A stretch of 64,000 bases of DNA from Pseudomonas knackmussii B13 (GTDB lineage: Bacteria > Pseudomonadota > Gammaproteobacteria > Pseudomonadales > Pseudomonadaceae), in NCBI RefSeq assembly GCF_000689415.1, contig NZ_HG322950.1:4037501-4101500 (forward strand), in the 5' to 3' direction. The notes below the pieces were generated by a model that ran no database searches, was not told the DNA's origin, and was given only the letters and a program-made list of their open reading frames with translations. The position numbers and the translations under genes were made by a program. Shown here in pieces: positions 19,074 through 29,826 of the stretch (position 1 is the first letter of the stretch; the number at the start of each line of letters is the position of its first letter).

Positions 19074-19945
19074 CCTGCGAGGGCGGCGCTGGGGGTGTTG
19101 GTGAACTTGGCCAGCAGACTGGCCAGGCGCGAACGCATTTCCGAGCGGTGCACGATCATGTCGATGGCACCGTGGGCCAGCAGGAACTCGCTGCGCTGGA
19201 AGCCTTCCGGCAGCTTCTCGCGCACGGTCTGCTCGATCACGCGCGGACCGGCGAAGCCGACCAGCGCCTTGGGCTCGCCGACGATGACGTCACCCAGCAT
19301 CGCCAGGCTGGCAGAAACACCACCGTAAACCGGGTCGGTCAGCACGGAGATGAAGGGAATGCCTTCCTCGCGCAGACGTGCCAGCGCCGCGGAAGTCTTG
19401 GCCATCTGCATCAGCGAGATCAGCGCTTCCTGCATGCGCGCACCGCCCGAGGCGGAGAAGCAGATCATCGGGCAACGCTTTTCCAGGGCGACGTTGGCCG
19501 CACGTACGAAGCGCTCGCCAACGATGGAACCCATGGAGCCCCCCATGAAGGAGAACTCGAAGGCGCACGCCACGACAGGCATACCCTGCAGCTTGCCGCT
19601 CATGGAGATCAGCGCGTCTTTCTCGCCGGTGTCCTTCTGCGCGGAGACCAGGCGATCCTTGTACTTCTTGGTGTCACGGAACTTCAGGCGATCCACCGGC
19701 TCGAGGTCGGCGCCGAGCTCTTCGCGGCCTTCGGCATCGAGGAAGATGTCCAGCCGGGTGCGCGCACCGATACGCATGTGGTGGTCGCACTTGGGGCAGA
19801 CGTCCAGGGTCTTCTCCAGCTCCGGGCGATACAGCACCGCGTCGCAGGACGGGCACTTGTGCCACAGGCCTTCCGGAACCGAGCTCTTCTTAGCCTCGGA
19901 ACGCATGATGGAGGGGATCAGCTTGTCTACCAACCAGTTGCTCAT
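19070..19945 (-). CDS. accD: Acetyl-CoA carboxylase carboxyltransferase subunit beta
   Basis: 291 residues. Carries the carboxyltransferase step of malonyl-CoA synthesis with AccA. An N-terminal C4 zinc finger ([20 protein letters not shown] plus PKC, residues 31-53) is followed by the crotonase-fold core ([18 protein letters not shown] near 128 and [20 protein letters not shown] near 158). It is followed by folC, as in E. coli. Confidence 0.96.
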   Translation of the reverse strand: MSNWLVDKLIPSIMRSEAKKSSVPEGLWHKCPSCDAVLYRPELEKTLDVCPKCDHHMRIGARTRLDIFLDAEGREELGADLEPVDRLKFRDTKKYKDRLVSAQKDTGEKDALISMSGKLQGMPVVACAFEFSFMGGSMGSIVGERFVRAANVALEKRCPMICFSASGGARMQEALISLMQMAKTSAALARLREEGIPFISVLTDPVYGGVSASLAMLGDVIVGEPKALVGFAGPRVIEQTVREKLPEGFQRSEFLLAHGAIDMIVHRSEMRSRLASLLAKFTNTPSAALAG

Positions 19946-20161
19946 GCTCTGTTCTCCAATACGGGGACAGTGCGCTTAGCGGCCTGTTGCCTCGCGCTTG
20001 TCCGTGAGCAGAAAAAATCACTTTTGGAACCGCGGCCAGGCCACGGTGCCTCGAAATCTCGGCGCGCCCTGGGCTGCGCCTCGCCAAACCGGCCCTCGGG
20101 CCGTCGCTGCCATGCAGCGGCTCGCTAGTGGACGGCGCCCGGCCGCCCGCCGTCACATGTC

Positions 20162-20794
20162 TCAGCGTTCGCTGTCGGCCAGGCGGCATTGCTGGATGAA
20201 CGCGCGAATCTTCGCGGCATCCTTGATGCCCTTGCTCGCCTCCACCCCGCCGCTGACATCCACCGCATAGGGACGTACTTGGCGAATGGCGTCGGCAACG
20301 TTCTCCGCAGTCAGCCCCCCCGCCAATACCAGCGGTCGCGGCATCTGCTCGGGAATCAGGGACCAGTCGAAAGCCGCGCCGGTTCCACCGGGAACGCCTT
20401 CGACATAGGTGTCCAGGAGGATACCGGAGGCACCTGGATACTCGGCCGCCTTCGCCGCGATGTCGTCGCCAGCCTTGACCCGCAACGCCTTCAGGTACGG
20501 CTTGTGGTAGCCCGAGCAATCGGCGGCGCTCTCGTCGCCGTGGAACTGCAGCATGTCCAGCGGCACGGCATCGAGGATCTCGCCCAGTTCGCAGCGGCTG
20601 GCGTTGACGAACAATCCCACGCTGCTGACGAACGGCGGCAACGCAGCCAGAATCTGCCGCGCCTGCTGCACGCTGACCGCGCGCGGGCTCTTCGGGTAGA
20701 ACACCAGACCGATGGCGTCGGCACCGGCCTCGGCCGCCGCAAGTGCGTCTTCGACCCGGGTAATGCCACAGATTTTGATGCGAACAGCGGTCAA
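20162..20794 (-). CDS. trpF: Phosphoribosylanthranilate isomerase
   Basis: 210 residues, a TIM barrel catalysing the third step of tryptophan synthesis. [11 protein letters not shown] near residues 7-17 holds the catalytic Cys; GLFVNAS, LQFHGDE and [14 protein letters not shown] are the other family motifs with the acid Asp in LLDTYVEG. The start is TTG at 20794, preceded by AAGGA at good spacing; no ATG or GTG is available between it and the first conserved residues. The 216-bp gap to accD shows no gene. Confidence 0.94.
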   Translation of the reverse strand: MTAVRIKICGITRVEDALAAAEAGADAIGLVFYPKSPRAVSVQQARQILAALPPFVSSVGLFVNASRCELGEILDAVPLDMLQFHGDESAADCSGYHKPYLKALRVKAGDDIAAKAAEYPGASGILLDTYVEGVPGGTGAAFDWSLIPEQMPRPLVLAGGLTAENVADAIRQVRPYAVDVSGGVEASKGIKDAAKIRAFIQQCRLADSER

Positions 20795-20851
20795 GATGCA
20801 GGATCCTTGCAGAAATCAATCAAACGATGGTAGCAAAAGCCCCCAGCCTCG

Positions 20852-21715
20852 TCAGCCGAGGGTATCGGGCAAAGATGAAAGGAAATGCGGCCCCAGGTAA
20901 CGCTCCGGCAAATCGAATTCCTCGGGGTATTCCACGCGCACCAGATAGAGCCCGAACGGGTGCGCGGTGACGCCGCCGGCGCGCCGATCGCGCGCTTCCA
21001 ACACCTCGCTCACCCATTCCGGCGAGCGCTCACCCGCCCCGACCGTCATCAGCACGCCGGCGAAATTGCGCACCATGTGATGCAGGAAGGCGTTGGCGCG
21101 AACATCCAGCACGATGAAGCGACCGTGCTCGAGGACCTGCAGGTGATGGACAGTCTTCACCGGTGACTTGGCCTGGCACTGCACCGCGCGGAAGGAGGTG
21201 AAGTCGTGGGTGCCGACCAGCGCCGTTGCAGCCTCGCGCATGCGCTCGATATCCAGCGGGCGGTGATTCCAGGTGACTTCCTCGGCCATGTGCGCCGGGC
21301 GGATCGGGTCGTTGTAGATGACGTAGCGATAACGCCGGGCCATGGCAGAGAAGCGCGCGTGGAAATGCGCCGGCATGACCTTCGCCCAGGTGACGCTGAT
21401 ATCGGCCGGCAGGTTGGCGTTGCCGCCCATCACCCAGGCCTTCAGGGGCCGCTCTACACGTGTGTCGAAATGCACGACCTGACCACTGCCATGCACCGAA
21501 GCATCGGTACGTCCTGCGCACATCACGCTGACGGGCTCGGCCGCCACCTCGGACAGCGCCTTCTCCAGAGAAGCCTGGACCGAAGGCACGCCGCTCTCCT
21601 GGCGCTGCCAGCCACGGTAGCGCGCGCCTTTGTACTCGATGCCCAGGGCGATTCTGCTGACATCCGCGGCAGCTACTTCGCCCACCGCGCTCTCGAATTC
21701 GTTCAAGACCACCAT
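20852..21715 (-). CDS. truA: tRNA pseudouridine(38-40) synthase
   Basis: 287 residues. It makes pseudouridine at positions 38-40 of the anticodon arm. AGRTDASVHGSGQVVHFDT near residues 67-85 holds the catalytic Asp; RYRYVIYND and NAFLHHMVRN are conserved TruA elements. The ATG at 21715 has AAGGCGG upstream. It sits between fimV and trpF, matching the usg-truA-accD order of enterics. Confidence 0.94.
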   Translation of the reverse strand: MVVLNEFESAVGEVAAADVSRIALGIEYKGARYRGWQRQESGVPSVQASLEKALSEVAAEPVSVMCAGRTDASVHGSGQVVHFDTRVERPLKAWVMGGNANLPADISVTWAKVMPAHFHARFSAMARRYRYVIYNDPIRPAHMAEEVTWNHRPLDIERMREAATALVGTHDFTSFRAVQCQAKSPVKTVHHLQVLEHGRFIVLDVRANAFLHHMVRNFAGVLMTVGAGERSPEWVSEVLEARDRRAGGVTAHPFGLYLVRVEYPEEFDLPERYLGPHFLSSLPDTLG

Positions 21716-21777
21716 CCATCCGCCTTGCGGAAAAATCAGCCGGCTATTTTGCCTGGATTGAAGGCCCGCCGCGATCC

Positions 21778-22140
21778 TCAGCGCTGGCGCCAGCGCGGCA
21801 CCGCCATGCGCAGGATCTTCAGGCAGAACGCCAGCGAACCCAGGCCGACCAGCAACGCCAGGCCGCGGCGCTCGACGGCGAGTTGCTCGTCCAGACAAGC
21901 CTGTAGCTCGACCAGGCTCAGGCCTAGCAGCGCCAGCACGAACAAGGCACCGGCGACATAGACCTTGATGATCAGCAACAACCAGAACCCACGCAGACGC
22001 CGCCTCGGCGCCGCAACCAGAGGTTCGACTCCCACCCCTTCCAACCTGCCCCTCCCTGGGAAACCCCGCTTGCAACAGACAACGCTGCGCACCTCGGATG
22101 CGCAGGCGCTCACCCTAGCGACAACTTCGGCGCTGACCAA
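21778..22140 (-). CDS. Possible small two-helix membrane protein
   Basis: Open frame of up to 120 residues between fimV and truA. Two hydrophobic stretches, FWLLLIIKVYVAGALFVLAL followed by LGLSL (about 52-76), and GLALLVGLGSLAFCLKIL (about 93-110), are separated by an acidic loop; the tail RMAVPRWRQR is basic. The real start is uncertain: TTG 22140, GTG 22113 and GTG 22035 are possible. No homologue is recognised. The hydrophobic pattern supports coding, but weakly. Confidence 0.45.
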   Translation of the reverse strand: MVSAEVVARVSACASEVRSVVCCKRGFPGRGRLEGVGVEPLVAAPRRRLRGFWLLLIIKVYVAGALFVLALLGLSLVELQACLDEQLAVERRGLALLVGLGSLAFCLKILRMAVPRWRQR

Positions 22141-22188
22141 TGCAGGCGTGCCGCGTGGGGACGAACGGCGCCGGCGCCAGAAATGACA

Positions 22189-22212
22189 ATGGCAGCCCTA
22201 GGGCTGCCATTG
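22189..22212 (-). terminator. Terminator after fimV
   Basis: AATGGCAGCCC-TAGGGCTGCCATT, an 11- to 12-pair perfect palindrome 18 bases past the fimV stop, followed on the minus strand by GTCATTTC. The T tract is poor. Confidence 0.6.
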
Positions 22213-22229
22213 TGCTTGCCGCACGCGCC

Positions 22230-25028
22230 TCAGACGAGGCTTTCGAGCAGCTGGCGAGCTTCCTGCTGTTGCTGGTCGCTGCCCTCGCTGAGCACCTCGT
22301 CGAGGATGTCGCGAGCACCTTCGGTGTCGCCCATGTCGATGTAGGCGCGCGCCAGATCGAGCTTGGTCGCCGCCTCATCGGCGCCGGAGAGGAAGTCGAA
22401 CTCGTCGTCCGCCTCACCCTCGTCCAGCGACGAAGCCTCGTCGCTCGCCGCTTCGGCGAACAGCGGCGCGGCGGCGCTTTCCGGCTCTTGCAGATTGCCC
22501 GCGAGCTTATCCAGCTCGGCGTTCACTTCGTCCAGCTGAGCGGCGAAGCTGTCGCTGGACGGCACGGCGACAGGCGCCTCGTCCGGCAGGGACAGGTCGA
22601 AGTCATCCGCCAGCGTTTCCGCAGCGGGCGCAGCGTCTTCGGACAGATCGAAGGAGAAGTCATCAGCCGACGCGGCCGACAGCTCGCTTCCCTTTTCGCT
22701 CAGGTCGAGCAGGAAGTCCTCATCCTTGTCGAGCGCGGGCGTTTCTGCAGCCGGCAGGTCGAAGGCGAACTCGTCCAGGCTGCTGACTGCAGGCGCGCTT
22801 TCGGCCTTGGCCAGGTCGGCGTCCAGATCCAGGTCGAAGGCGAAATCATCGCTCGCCTTCGCAGGCTGCACAGCTTCGTCCAGCTTCAGGTCGGCATCCA
22901 GGTCGAAGTCTTCCAGCGACAGTTCGTCAGCCTTGGCTTCGGCGGCCGCCACCGGAGCAGCAGGAATTTCGTCACCCAGATGCAGATCATCCAGACCGAG
23001 GTCGAAGGCTTCATCCAGGTCGGAAGCAGCGGCCGGCGCAGGCTCGGCAGCGGCGACCGGCTCATGGTCGAGACCGATATCGTCGAGGTTGAAGTCGTCC
23101 AGCTCGTCCGACATGGCTGCAGCACCGGCAGCCGCCAGGCCCAGGCCACCGGCGACGGCGGCCACGGTCGCCATGCTCGGGTAACGGGACTTCAGCTGCT
23201 CGACTTGCGGCTCGGCGCCGCCGATTTCACGCAGCTCTTTCTCTTGGCGAGCAAAGCCGTCGCGATCACCGATTTCGGCATAGACCTCCATCAGTTTCAG
23301 GCGCAGGTCGTTGCGCTGCGGCTCGTCGTAGATCGCACCCTGCAGCAGCTCTGCTGCCTGGTTGAAACGACCGTAGGCGATATAGATATCGGCCTCGCCC
23401 AGCGGATCGCTGGTCTGCGCAGCCACTTTTTCCGGCGCGGCAGCAGCGGTCGGCGCGGAGACGCTTTCTTCGTCGGCCAGGCTCAGGCTGTCGAATTCGC
23501 CAGCAGACACGTCCAGCGGCTGCTCGTCGAACGACGGTTCGGCAGCGAACTGCTCGGCAGCGGCACTCTCCTTCTGTGCCGCGCGGCGGCGCATCAGCAG
23601 GAGAACCACCAGCAGCGCCAGGATCAAGCTGCCGCCGACGGCGGCCAGCAGGGTCGGGTTGGCCAGCAGTTGCTCGATCAGGCCCGGTTCGCTTTCGACC
23701 GGCGCTGGCTTGACCGCGGGCTTGGGCGCCGCCGGCTTGACCTCGGCAGGCTTGGCTTCGGCGGGCTTCGCAGCTTCAGGCTGAGCAGCAGGAGCCGGCG
23801 CGGCGGCAGAAGCCGGTGCAGATGGTTGAGCAGCAGGCGCGGTTGCAGCCGGGGTGCCCGGTGCGGCGGCCGGCGCTTGGCCATTAGCCGGAGTGCCCGG
23901 CGGAGCAGCCAGTTCGCCTTGCAGGCGGGCGAGTTGCGCATCCTTCAGCTCGATCAGTTTCTGCAGCTTGTCCAGCTGGCTCTGCAGGTCGGTCATGCGG
24001 CCCTGCAGGTCGTCGTTCTCGCGACGGGTGCTGTCCAGGCTCTCCTGGGTCACCGCGAGCTTCTCGGAGAGCGCCTTGCCGTCCTTCGCCCCCTTGTCGC
24101 CGCCTTTGCCCTTGCCGGATTGACCGGAAACCAGGCGCAGATTGTCCTTTTCCTCGACCTGCGCCGGCGCAGCGCCAGCATTGGCGCGCTGGGTGGCATC
24201 CAGCTGACGGCTGCCGGCAGGCAGGCTGCGCCCTTCACGCCAGGCGGCGCGCTGCTGATGAACCTGGTCGTCGGCTTGCGCCGCAGTACGGCTGCGAACC
24301 TGCTCTGCGTCGGGCAGGCGCAGGACCTGGCCGCTCTTCAGGCGATTGATATTGCCGCCAATGAAGGCATCCGGGTTCATATCCTGGATTGCCAGCATGG
24401 TCTGGTTCACCGTGACGCTGCCGTCAGGACGCGCGCGGGAGGCGATTTCCCAAAGCGTGTCGCGGGAACCGGTGCGGTACTCGTTGCCTTCCAGGCGACG
24501 CTGCGGCGCAGCAACCGGAGCGGCTTCGACGGAGCGGGGCGCGGCGGGCGCTACCGGCTGGCGAGCGATCGGCGCCGGGGTCGCAATCGGCGCGCGCGGT
24601 GCGGCGGCTTCAGCCACTTGCGGGGAATACAGCGGCGGATCGAGCAGCACGGTGTACTCGCGAAGCACACGGCCGTTCGGCCAGAGCACTTCGACGAGGA
24701 AATTCAGGTAGGGCTCCTGCACCGCCTTGTCGGAGGTCACGTGAATGACGCTCTTGCCGTTGGGCTGGACCACGGCGGTGAACTTGAGTCCGGTGAGGAA
24801 GTAACTGCGGTCGACCCCGGACTTGTTGAAGTCCTCCGGCGAAGCCAGCTTGGGAATGATCTCGCCTGCGGACAGGTCGCGAATGTCCGACAGGTCGATA
24901 TCGGCGTTCAAGGGCTGGTTGAGAGCCGAGTGAAGGTGAATCTCCCCCAACCCGAGCGCATGAGCCATGCCCGTGGTCAACGCCGAAGCGGCCGCGATTG
25001 CCTGCACCAGTTTACGAAGCCGGACCAT
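22230..25028 (-). CDS. fimV: FimV: LysM-containing polar/pilus hub protein
   Basis: 932 residues. FimV is needed for type IV pilus assembly and twitching, and acts as a polar hub binding peptidoglycan outside and signalling partners inside. The order visible is signal peptide (ending near AHALGLGEI), a periplasmic FimV N-domain (to about 135), a LysM-type domain (TGSRDTLWEIASRARPDG near 183-200), a coiled coil (about 300-385), a Pro/Ala linker, one membrane helix (LLAAVGGSLILALLVVLLLM near 460), a very acidic repeat-rich cytoplasmic region, and the C-terminal FimV/TPR motif (ATKLDLARAYIDMGDTEGAR). An AAGGG site supports the ATG at 25028. Confidence 0.94.
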   Translation of the reverse strand: MVRLRKLVQAIAAASALTTGMAHALGLGEIHLHSALNQPLNADIDLSDIRDLSAGEIIPKLASPEDFNKSGVDRSYFLTGLKFTAVVQPNGKSVIHVTSDKAVQEPYLNFLVEVLWPNGRVLREYTVLLDPPLYSPQVAEAAAPRAPIATPAPIARQPVAPAAPRSVEAAPVAAPQRRLEGNEYRTGSRDTLWEIASRARPDGSVTVNQTMLAIQDMNPDAFIGGNINRLKSGQVLRLPDAEQVRSRTAAQADDQVHQQRAAWREGRSLPAGSRQLDATQRANAGAAPAQVEEKDNLRLVSGQSGKGKGGDKGAKDGKALSEKLAVTQESLDSTRRENDDLQGRMTDLQSQLDKLQKLIELKDAQLARLQGELAAPPGTPANGQAPAAAPGTPAATAPAAQPSAPASAAAPAPAAQPEAAKPAEAKPAEVKPAAPKPAVKPAPVESEPGLIEQLLANPTLLAAVGGSLILALLVVLLLMRRRAAQKESAAAEQFAAEPSFDEQPLDVSAGEFDSLSLADEESVSAPTAAAAPEKVAAQTSDPLGEADIYIAYGRFNQAAELLQGAIYDEPQRNDLRLKLMEVYAEIGDRDGFARQEKELREIGGAEPQVEQLKSRYPSMATVAAVAGGLGLAAAGAAAMSDELDDFNLDDIGLDHEPVAAAEPAPAAASDLDEAFDLGLDDLHLGDEIPAAPVAAAEAKADELSLEDFDLDADLKLDEAVQPAKASDDFAFDLDLDADLAKAESAPAVSSLDEFAFDLPAAETPALDKDEDFLLDLSEKGSELSAASADDFSFDLSEDAAPAAETLADDFDLSLPDEAPVAVPSSDSFAAQLDEVNAELDKLAGNLQEPESAAAPLFAEAASDEASSLDEGEADDEFDFLSGADEAATKLDLARAYIDMGDTEGARDILDEVLSEGSDQQQQEARQLLESLV

Positions 25029-25196
25029 ATATTAATCCCTTGTTTTAATAGCTTTTTCTGGATTTTCGCGATCTGAATCAGGTAGCTGCTGCCCGTAATT
25101 CCCAGCATCAAAACACTGGGAGTTCCCCCGATCAGCCGCCCATCAAGCCAGTTCTATCAAGCTAGAATACTTCTTCAAATATTCGGTAAGTATCTT

Positions 25197-26189
25197 TTAC
25201 AGATAGTGTTTTATCAATAATGCGCCCAGCTTCACAGCATTGAGCCCGAAACCTTTTCGCACATTATCAGAAGCAATCCACAAATTAAGCTCGCAGGGAT
25301 CGAGGAATCCGCTACGGACACGACCGACCTTGATCTCGTCCTGCCCCAGCGCATCGCCGATCACCGTCGGATAATCGTCCTCGATCAGCTCGATGCCATC
25401 AGCCGCATCGAGGGCCTGGCGCACTGCCGCCAGATCGACCGGTTCGGCCGTACGCAGGCTCAGACTCAGCGCATCGCCGAAGAACACCGGCGCCAGCAGG
25501 CAGCTCACCTGCAGCTGGCCGGAGAGGCCCGGGAACAGCTCGACCAGCTCGTCATGGATGCGTCGCTCGATGGCGCTATGGCCGCAGGCATCCACGCTGC
25601 CGACCTGGCCCAGCATATTGAAGGCATATTGCCGATCGACGAGACGCGGCTCCAGCGGACGCGCGTTCAGCAGCTCGGCGGTCTGCCGCGCCAGCTCCTG
25701 CACACCTTCACGCCCCAGTTGGGACGCCGACAGGCAAGCAGTCAGGGAAAGGCTGCGCAGCTCAACACACGACGCCAGCGCGACCAGCACTTCGCCGACC
25801 TCAGCCGCCGCAGCAGCGGGAGCGCGCAGCAGAACCGGCAGTTGCGCGAGTTCGGCACTCTCGGCGTTCAACACCGGCAGCACCAGCGAACCTTCACCGC
25901 TGCCGCTCAGGTCGATCACGCTGCAACCCGACGCCAGCGCGCGCGGCGCGTATTCGGCGACTACTTCGGCGGTGGTTGCGAAAAACGCCAGCTTGACCTT
26001 GGCAAAATCGAAAGCGGCCAGGTCGCGCACCCGAAGGTTGCGGCCGCGGAACGGCATCGACTTGCCGGCGGATTCGCCACTGGCCAGCAGATGAATGTCG
26101 GCGGCCGGAAAATCTCCCTCGTCCAGCAATTCGACCAAGGCTTCGCCAACCAGACCGGTGGCCCCTACTACGGCAATGTCGACGGACAT
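25197..26189 (-). CDS. usg: Usg: aspartate-semialdehyde dehydrogenase-like protein lacking the catalytic Cys
   Basis: 330 residues. The N-terminal Rossmann motif VVGATGLVGEALVELL and C-terminal LNLWIASDNVRKG resemble Asd. However the segment where Asd carries its Asn-Cys nucleophile motif reads LLRAPAAAAAEVG here, so it is not expected to be an active dehydrogenase. It is the Usg family member, as in the enteric usg-truA cluster; the role of Usg is unknown. MSVDIAVVG at 26189 is preferred; an ATG four codons upstream also exists. Confidence 0.88.
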   Translation of the reverse strand: MSVDIAVVGATGLVGEALVELLDEGDFPAADIHLLASGESAGKSMPFRGRNLRVRDLAAFDFAKVKLAFFATTAEVVAEYAPRALASGCSVIDLSGSGEGSLVLPVLNAESAELAQLPVLLRAPAAAAAEVGEVLVALASCVELRSLSLTACLSASQLGREGVQELARQTAELLNARPLEPRLVDRQYAFNMLGQVGSVDACGHSAIERRIHDELVELFPGLSGQLQVSCLLAPVFFGDALSLSLRTAEPVDLAAVRQALDAADGIELIEDDYPTVIGDALGQDEIKVGRVRSGFLDPCELNLWIASDNVRKGFGLNAVKLGALLIKHYL

Positions 26190-26290
26190 CGAAAATCCCA
26201 TGCGCTAGATGGACAACAAGCGCAGCACTTTAATGCGCCCTTCCCCGTCCAGGCAATCGGACGCGAGACTTAACATCGCCGCGGCCGTGG

Positions 26291-27247
26291 CTATTGCTGC
26301 GTCACTTGCTTGGGATCAGTCGGAACCGCGCTCACGGCGACCGGCTCGGCCTTCGCTGCCGGCGCGCTTGCGGCCTGCCGACTACGCTCGGCCAGGCGCG
26401 CCACCAGCTCCGCCATTTGCGCGTCCTTGAGCGTCACCAGCTGGTTCAGCTTGTCCACCTGCCCCTGCATGTCGGCGATACGGCTTTTCAGCTCATCACC
26501 CTGGCGACGCGCGCTATCAATTCCCTCCTGGGCCAACGCCAGGTGCTCGGCAGTGGCTGCATCAGGTGCCTTGGACGAAGCCTTTGCCTGACCGGAGACC
26601 AGGTGCAGGCTGTCGCCTTTTGCAGCGACGGCGGGTGCGGCGGCGGGAACGCTTTTGCGCGCCGCATTCAATTGCGGCTTCCGCTCGCGGTGAGACGCGG
26701 CGCGAGACTGCGCTTTGCCGGCCTGGCGCGACACGGTTGGCTGACGTATCACGGCTGAGGAGGCGCTGCCCTGCGGAACATCGAGAGCCGGGCCACTGCT
26801 GACGGCAGTCGATATAGGCATCGTCGGCGCAGCCGACGTCGCGACGTAGCTTGGCGGGGCCAGCAGCAAGGGGTACTCGCGCAGCACCTGCCCCTGCGGC
26901 CAAGCCACCTGCACCAGGAAATCCAGATACGGCTCGCGCATCGGCCTGGAGGATTTCACGCGGATCACCCCACGACCATTGCGACCGACCTCGGCACTGA
27001 AGCTCAGGCCAGTCGCGACGACGCTACGATCCAGACCAAGCCGATCGAACGCCTGCTGTGGCGCCAATGCCACCTTGATCTCGTCAGCGGACAGGTCGCC
27101 CAGGCTGCGCAGTTCGATCTGCGCGTCTAGCGACTGACCGAGCGCGGTGCGCGAAGAAATCTCGCCCAGCTCGAGGGCGCCGGCACTGGCCGGGAAGAAG
27201 GCCGCCGCGATGGCGCCGGCCAGAACGAAGTGCGAAAAGCGGAACAT
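26291..27247 (-). CDS. Short FimV-like periplasmic protein (second FimV paralogue)
   Basis: 318 residues. A signal peptide (FVLAGAIAAAFFPASAGA) is followed by a domain matching the first 135 residues of FimV nearly position for position (LELGEISSRTALGQSLDAQI against LGLGEIHLHSALNQPLNADI; EPYLDFLVQVAWPQGQVLRE against EPYLNFLVEVLWPNGRVLRE). It then keeps the short LHLVSGQ motif and a coiled coil (about 230-295). LysM, the membrane helix and the cytoplasmic TPR region of FimV are absent, so it should be wholly periplasmic. ATG 27247 has AGGGG six bases upstream. I do not recall an equivalent between usg and asd in PAO1. Confidence 0.82.
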   Translation of the reverse strand: MFRFSHFVLAGAIAAAFFPASAGALELGEISSRTALGQSLDAQIELRSLGDLSADEIKVALAPQQAFDRLGLDRSVVATGLSFSAEVGRNGRGVIRVKSSRPMREPYLDFLVQVAWPQGQVLREYPLLLAPPSYVATSAAPTMPISTAVSSGPALDVPQGSASSAVIRQPTVSRQAGKAQSRAASHRERKPQLNAARKSVPAAAPAVAAKGDSLHLVSGQAKASSKAPDAATAEHLALAQEGIDSARRQGDELKSRIADMQGQVDKLNQLVTLKDAQMAELVARLAERSRQAASAPAAKAEPVAVSAVPTDPKQVTQQ

Positions 27248-27435
27248 CCCCATCCCCTGCTGTCGATGACTCCTTCCGGCGACCCCAGCTCGCCGGCCCA
27301 GCCCACCAGGGCCGGGGCTGCGAGGATAGCTACAGGCCCGCATCGGCCAGGCCGCGCTCCGTCACAGAAAGCGCGTGCGGCGACGGCGAGTTCTCCGTTC
27401 TGTCGAGTGATCGACCTTTTCGACTTGCACAAAGC

Positions 27436-27463
27436 AAGACGGCCGGCACAGGGCCGGCGTCTT
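27436..27463 (-). terminator. Terminator after asd
   Basis: AAGACGCCGGCCCTGTGCCGGCCGTCTT on the minus strand: an 11-pair stem with one mismatch, followed by GCTTTG. It lies 15 bases past the asd stop. Confidence 0.75.
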
Positions 27464-27477
27464 CGAGGGTGTCGCTA

Positions 27478-28590
27478 TCAGCGCTCCAGGAGGATGCGCA
27501 GCATGCGCCGCAGCGGCTCGGCCGCACCCCACAGCAGCTGGTCGCCGACGGTGAAGGCACCGAGGTACTGCGAGCCCATGTTCAGCTTGCGCAGACGGCC
27601 GACCGGCACGCTCAGGGTGCCGGTGACGGCAGCCGGGGTCAGTTCGCGCATGCTGATCTCGCGCTGGTTGGGGATCAGCTTGACCCAGGGGTTGTGCTGG
27701 CTGATCAGGCCTTCGATGTCGGCCATCGGCACGTCCTTGTTCAGCTTGATGGTCAGCGCCTGGCTGTGGCAGCGCATGGCGCCGATGCGCACGCAGATGC
27801 CGTCCACCGGGATCGGGCTCTTGAAGCGACCGAGGATCTTGTTGGTCTCGGCCTGGCCTTTCCACTCTTCGCGGCTCTGGCCGTTGGGCAGTTCCTTGTC
27901 GATCCAGGGGATCAGGCTGCCGGCCAGCGGCGCGCCGAAGTGCTCGGTCGGCAGGGCGTCGCTGCGGATGATCTCGGCGACCTTGCGGTCGATGTCGAGG
28001 ATGGCGCTGGACGGGTTGGCCAGGTCATCGGCGACCGAAGCGTTGATCGCGCCCATCTGCTTGATCAGCTCGCGCATGTTCTGCGCGCCAGCGCCGGAGG
28101 CGGCCTGGTAGGTCATCGCGCTCATCCACTCGACGAGGCCGGCTTCGAACAGGCCGCCCAGGGCCATCAACATCAGGCTGACGGTGCAGTTGCCGCCGAT
28201 GTAGTTCTTGGTGCCGGCATCCAGCGACTGGTCGATGACCTTGCGGTTCACCGGGTCGAGGACGATCACCGCGTCATCCTGCATGCGCAGGCTGGAGGCG
28301 GCGTCGATCCAGTAGCCCTGCCAGCCGGCTTCGCGCAGCTTGGGGAAGACTTCATTGGTGTAGTCGCCGCCCTGGCAGGTCAGGATGACGTCGAGGCTCT
28401 TCAGCTCTTCGATGCTGTAGGCGTCCTTCAGCGGGGCGATTTCCTTGCCAACGGACGGACCTTCGCCACCGACATTGGAGGTGGTGAAGAACACCGGCTC
28501 GATCAGGTCGAAGTCCCGCTCTTCCAGCATCCGCTGCATGAGCACCGAACCCACCATGCCACGCCAACCGATCAGACCTACACGCTTCAT
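27478..28590 (-). CDS. asd: Aspartate-semialdehyde dehydrogenase
   Basis: 370 residues. It reduces aspartyl phosphate to the semialdehyde feeding Lys, Met, Thr, Ile and cell-wall diaminopimelate. [14 protein letters not shown] near 8-21 is the NADP site and [17 protein letters not shown] near 133-149 holds the catalytic Cys; this distinguishes it from the adjacent Usg protein. It follows leuB in the same direction with an 81-bp gap. Confidence 0.96.
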   Translation of the reverse strand: MKRVGLIGWRGMVGSVLMQRMLEERDFDLIEPVFFTTSNVGGEGPSVGKEIAPLKDAYSIEELKSLDVILTCQGGDYTNEVFPKLREAGWQGYWIDAASSLRMQDDAVIVLDPVNRKVIDQSLDAGTKNYIGGNCTVSLMLMALGGLFEAGLVEWMSAMTYQAASGAGAQNMRELIKQMGAINASVADDLANPSSAILDIDRKVAEIIRSDALPTEHFGAPLAGSLIPWIDKELPNGQSREEWKGQAETNKILGRFKSPIPVDGICVRIGAMRCHSQALTIKLNKDVPMADIEGLISQHNPWVKLIPNQREISMRELTPAAVTGTLSVPVGRLRKLNMGSQYLGAFTVGDQLLWGAAEPLRRMLRILLER

Positions 28591-28622
28591 CGCAACTACA
28601 CCTTCGAATAAGTAGTGGAACG

Positions 28623-28657
28623 CCGCTCCAGCCTGTCACTTGTATGGCCTGGAGCGG
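28623..28657. repeat. Inverted repeat between leuB and asd
   Basis: CCGCTCCAG and CTGGAGCGG, nine-base perfect arms separated by 17 bases. There is no T tract on either side, so it is more likely an mRNA-stabilising or processing hairpin than a terminator. Confidence 0.5.
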
Positions 28658-28671
28658 GCGAACCGGGGAGA

Positions 28672-29754
<1,083 letters not shown>

Positions 29755-29826
29755 CACTTCATTCCTTCGGAAATGGTCAAGGCCGCAGGCGCCTTGGGAT
29801 CGCCTGCAGCCCTTTGCTTGTAGCGG

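Noticed and set aside
19946..20161. A small gene between accD and trpF
   Set aside because: The 216-bp gap has no frame with a convincing start, ribosome-binding site or hydrophobic or conserved pattern.
22140..25076. A 978-codon open frame antisense to fimV
   Set aside because: It mirrors the fimV codon bias and has no recognisable fold, while fimV is complete on the other strand.
25197..26189. Second functional aspartate-semialdehyde dehydrogenase
   Set aside because: The catalytic Cys region is missing; it is better described as Usg.
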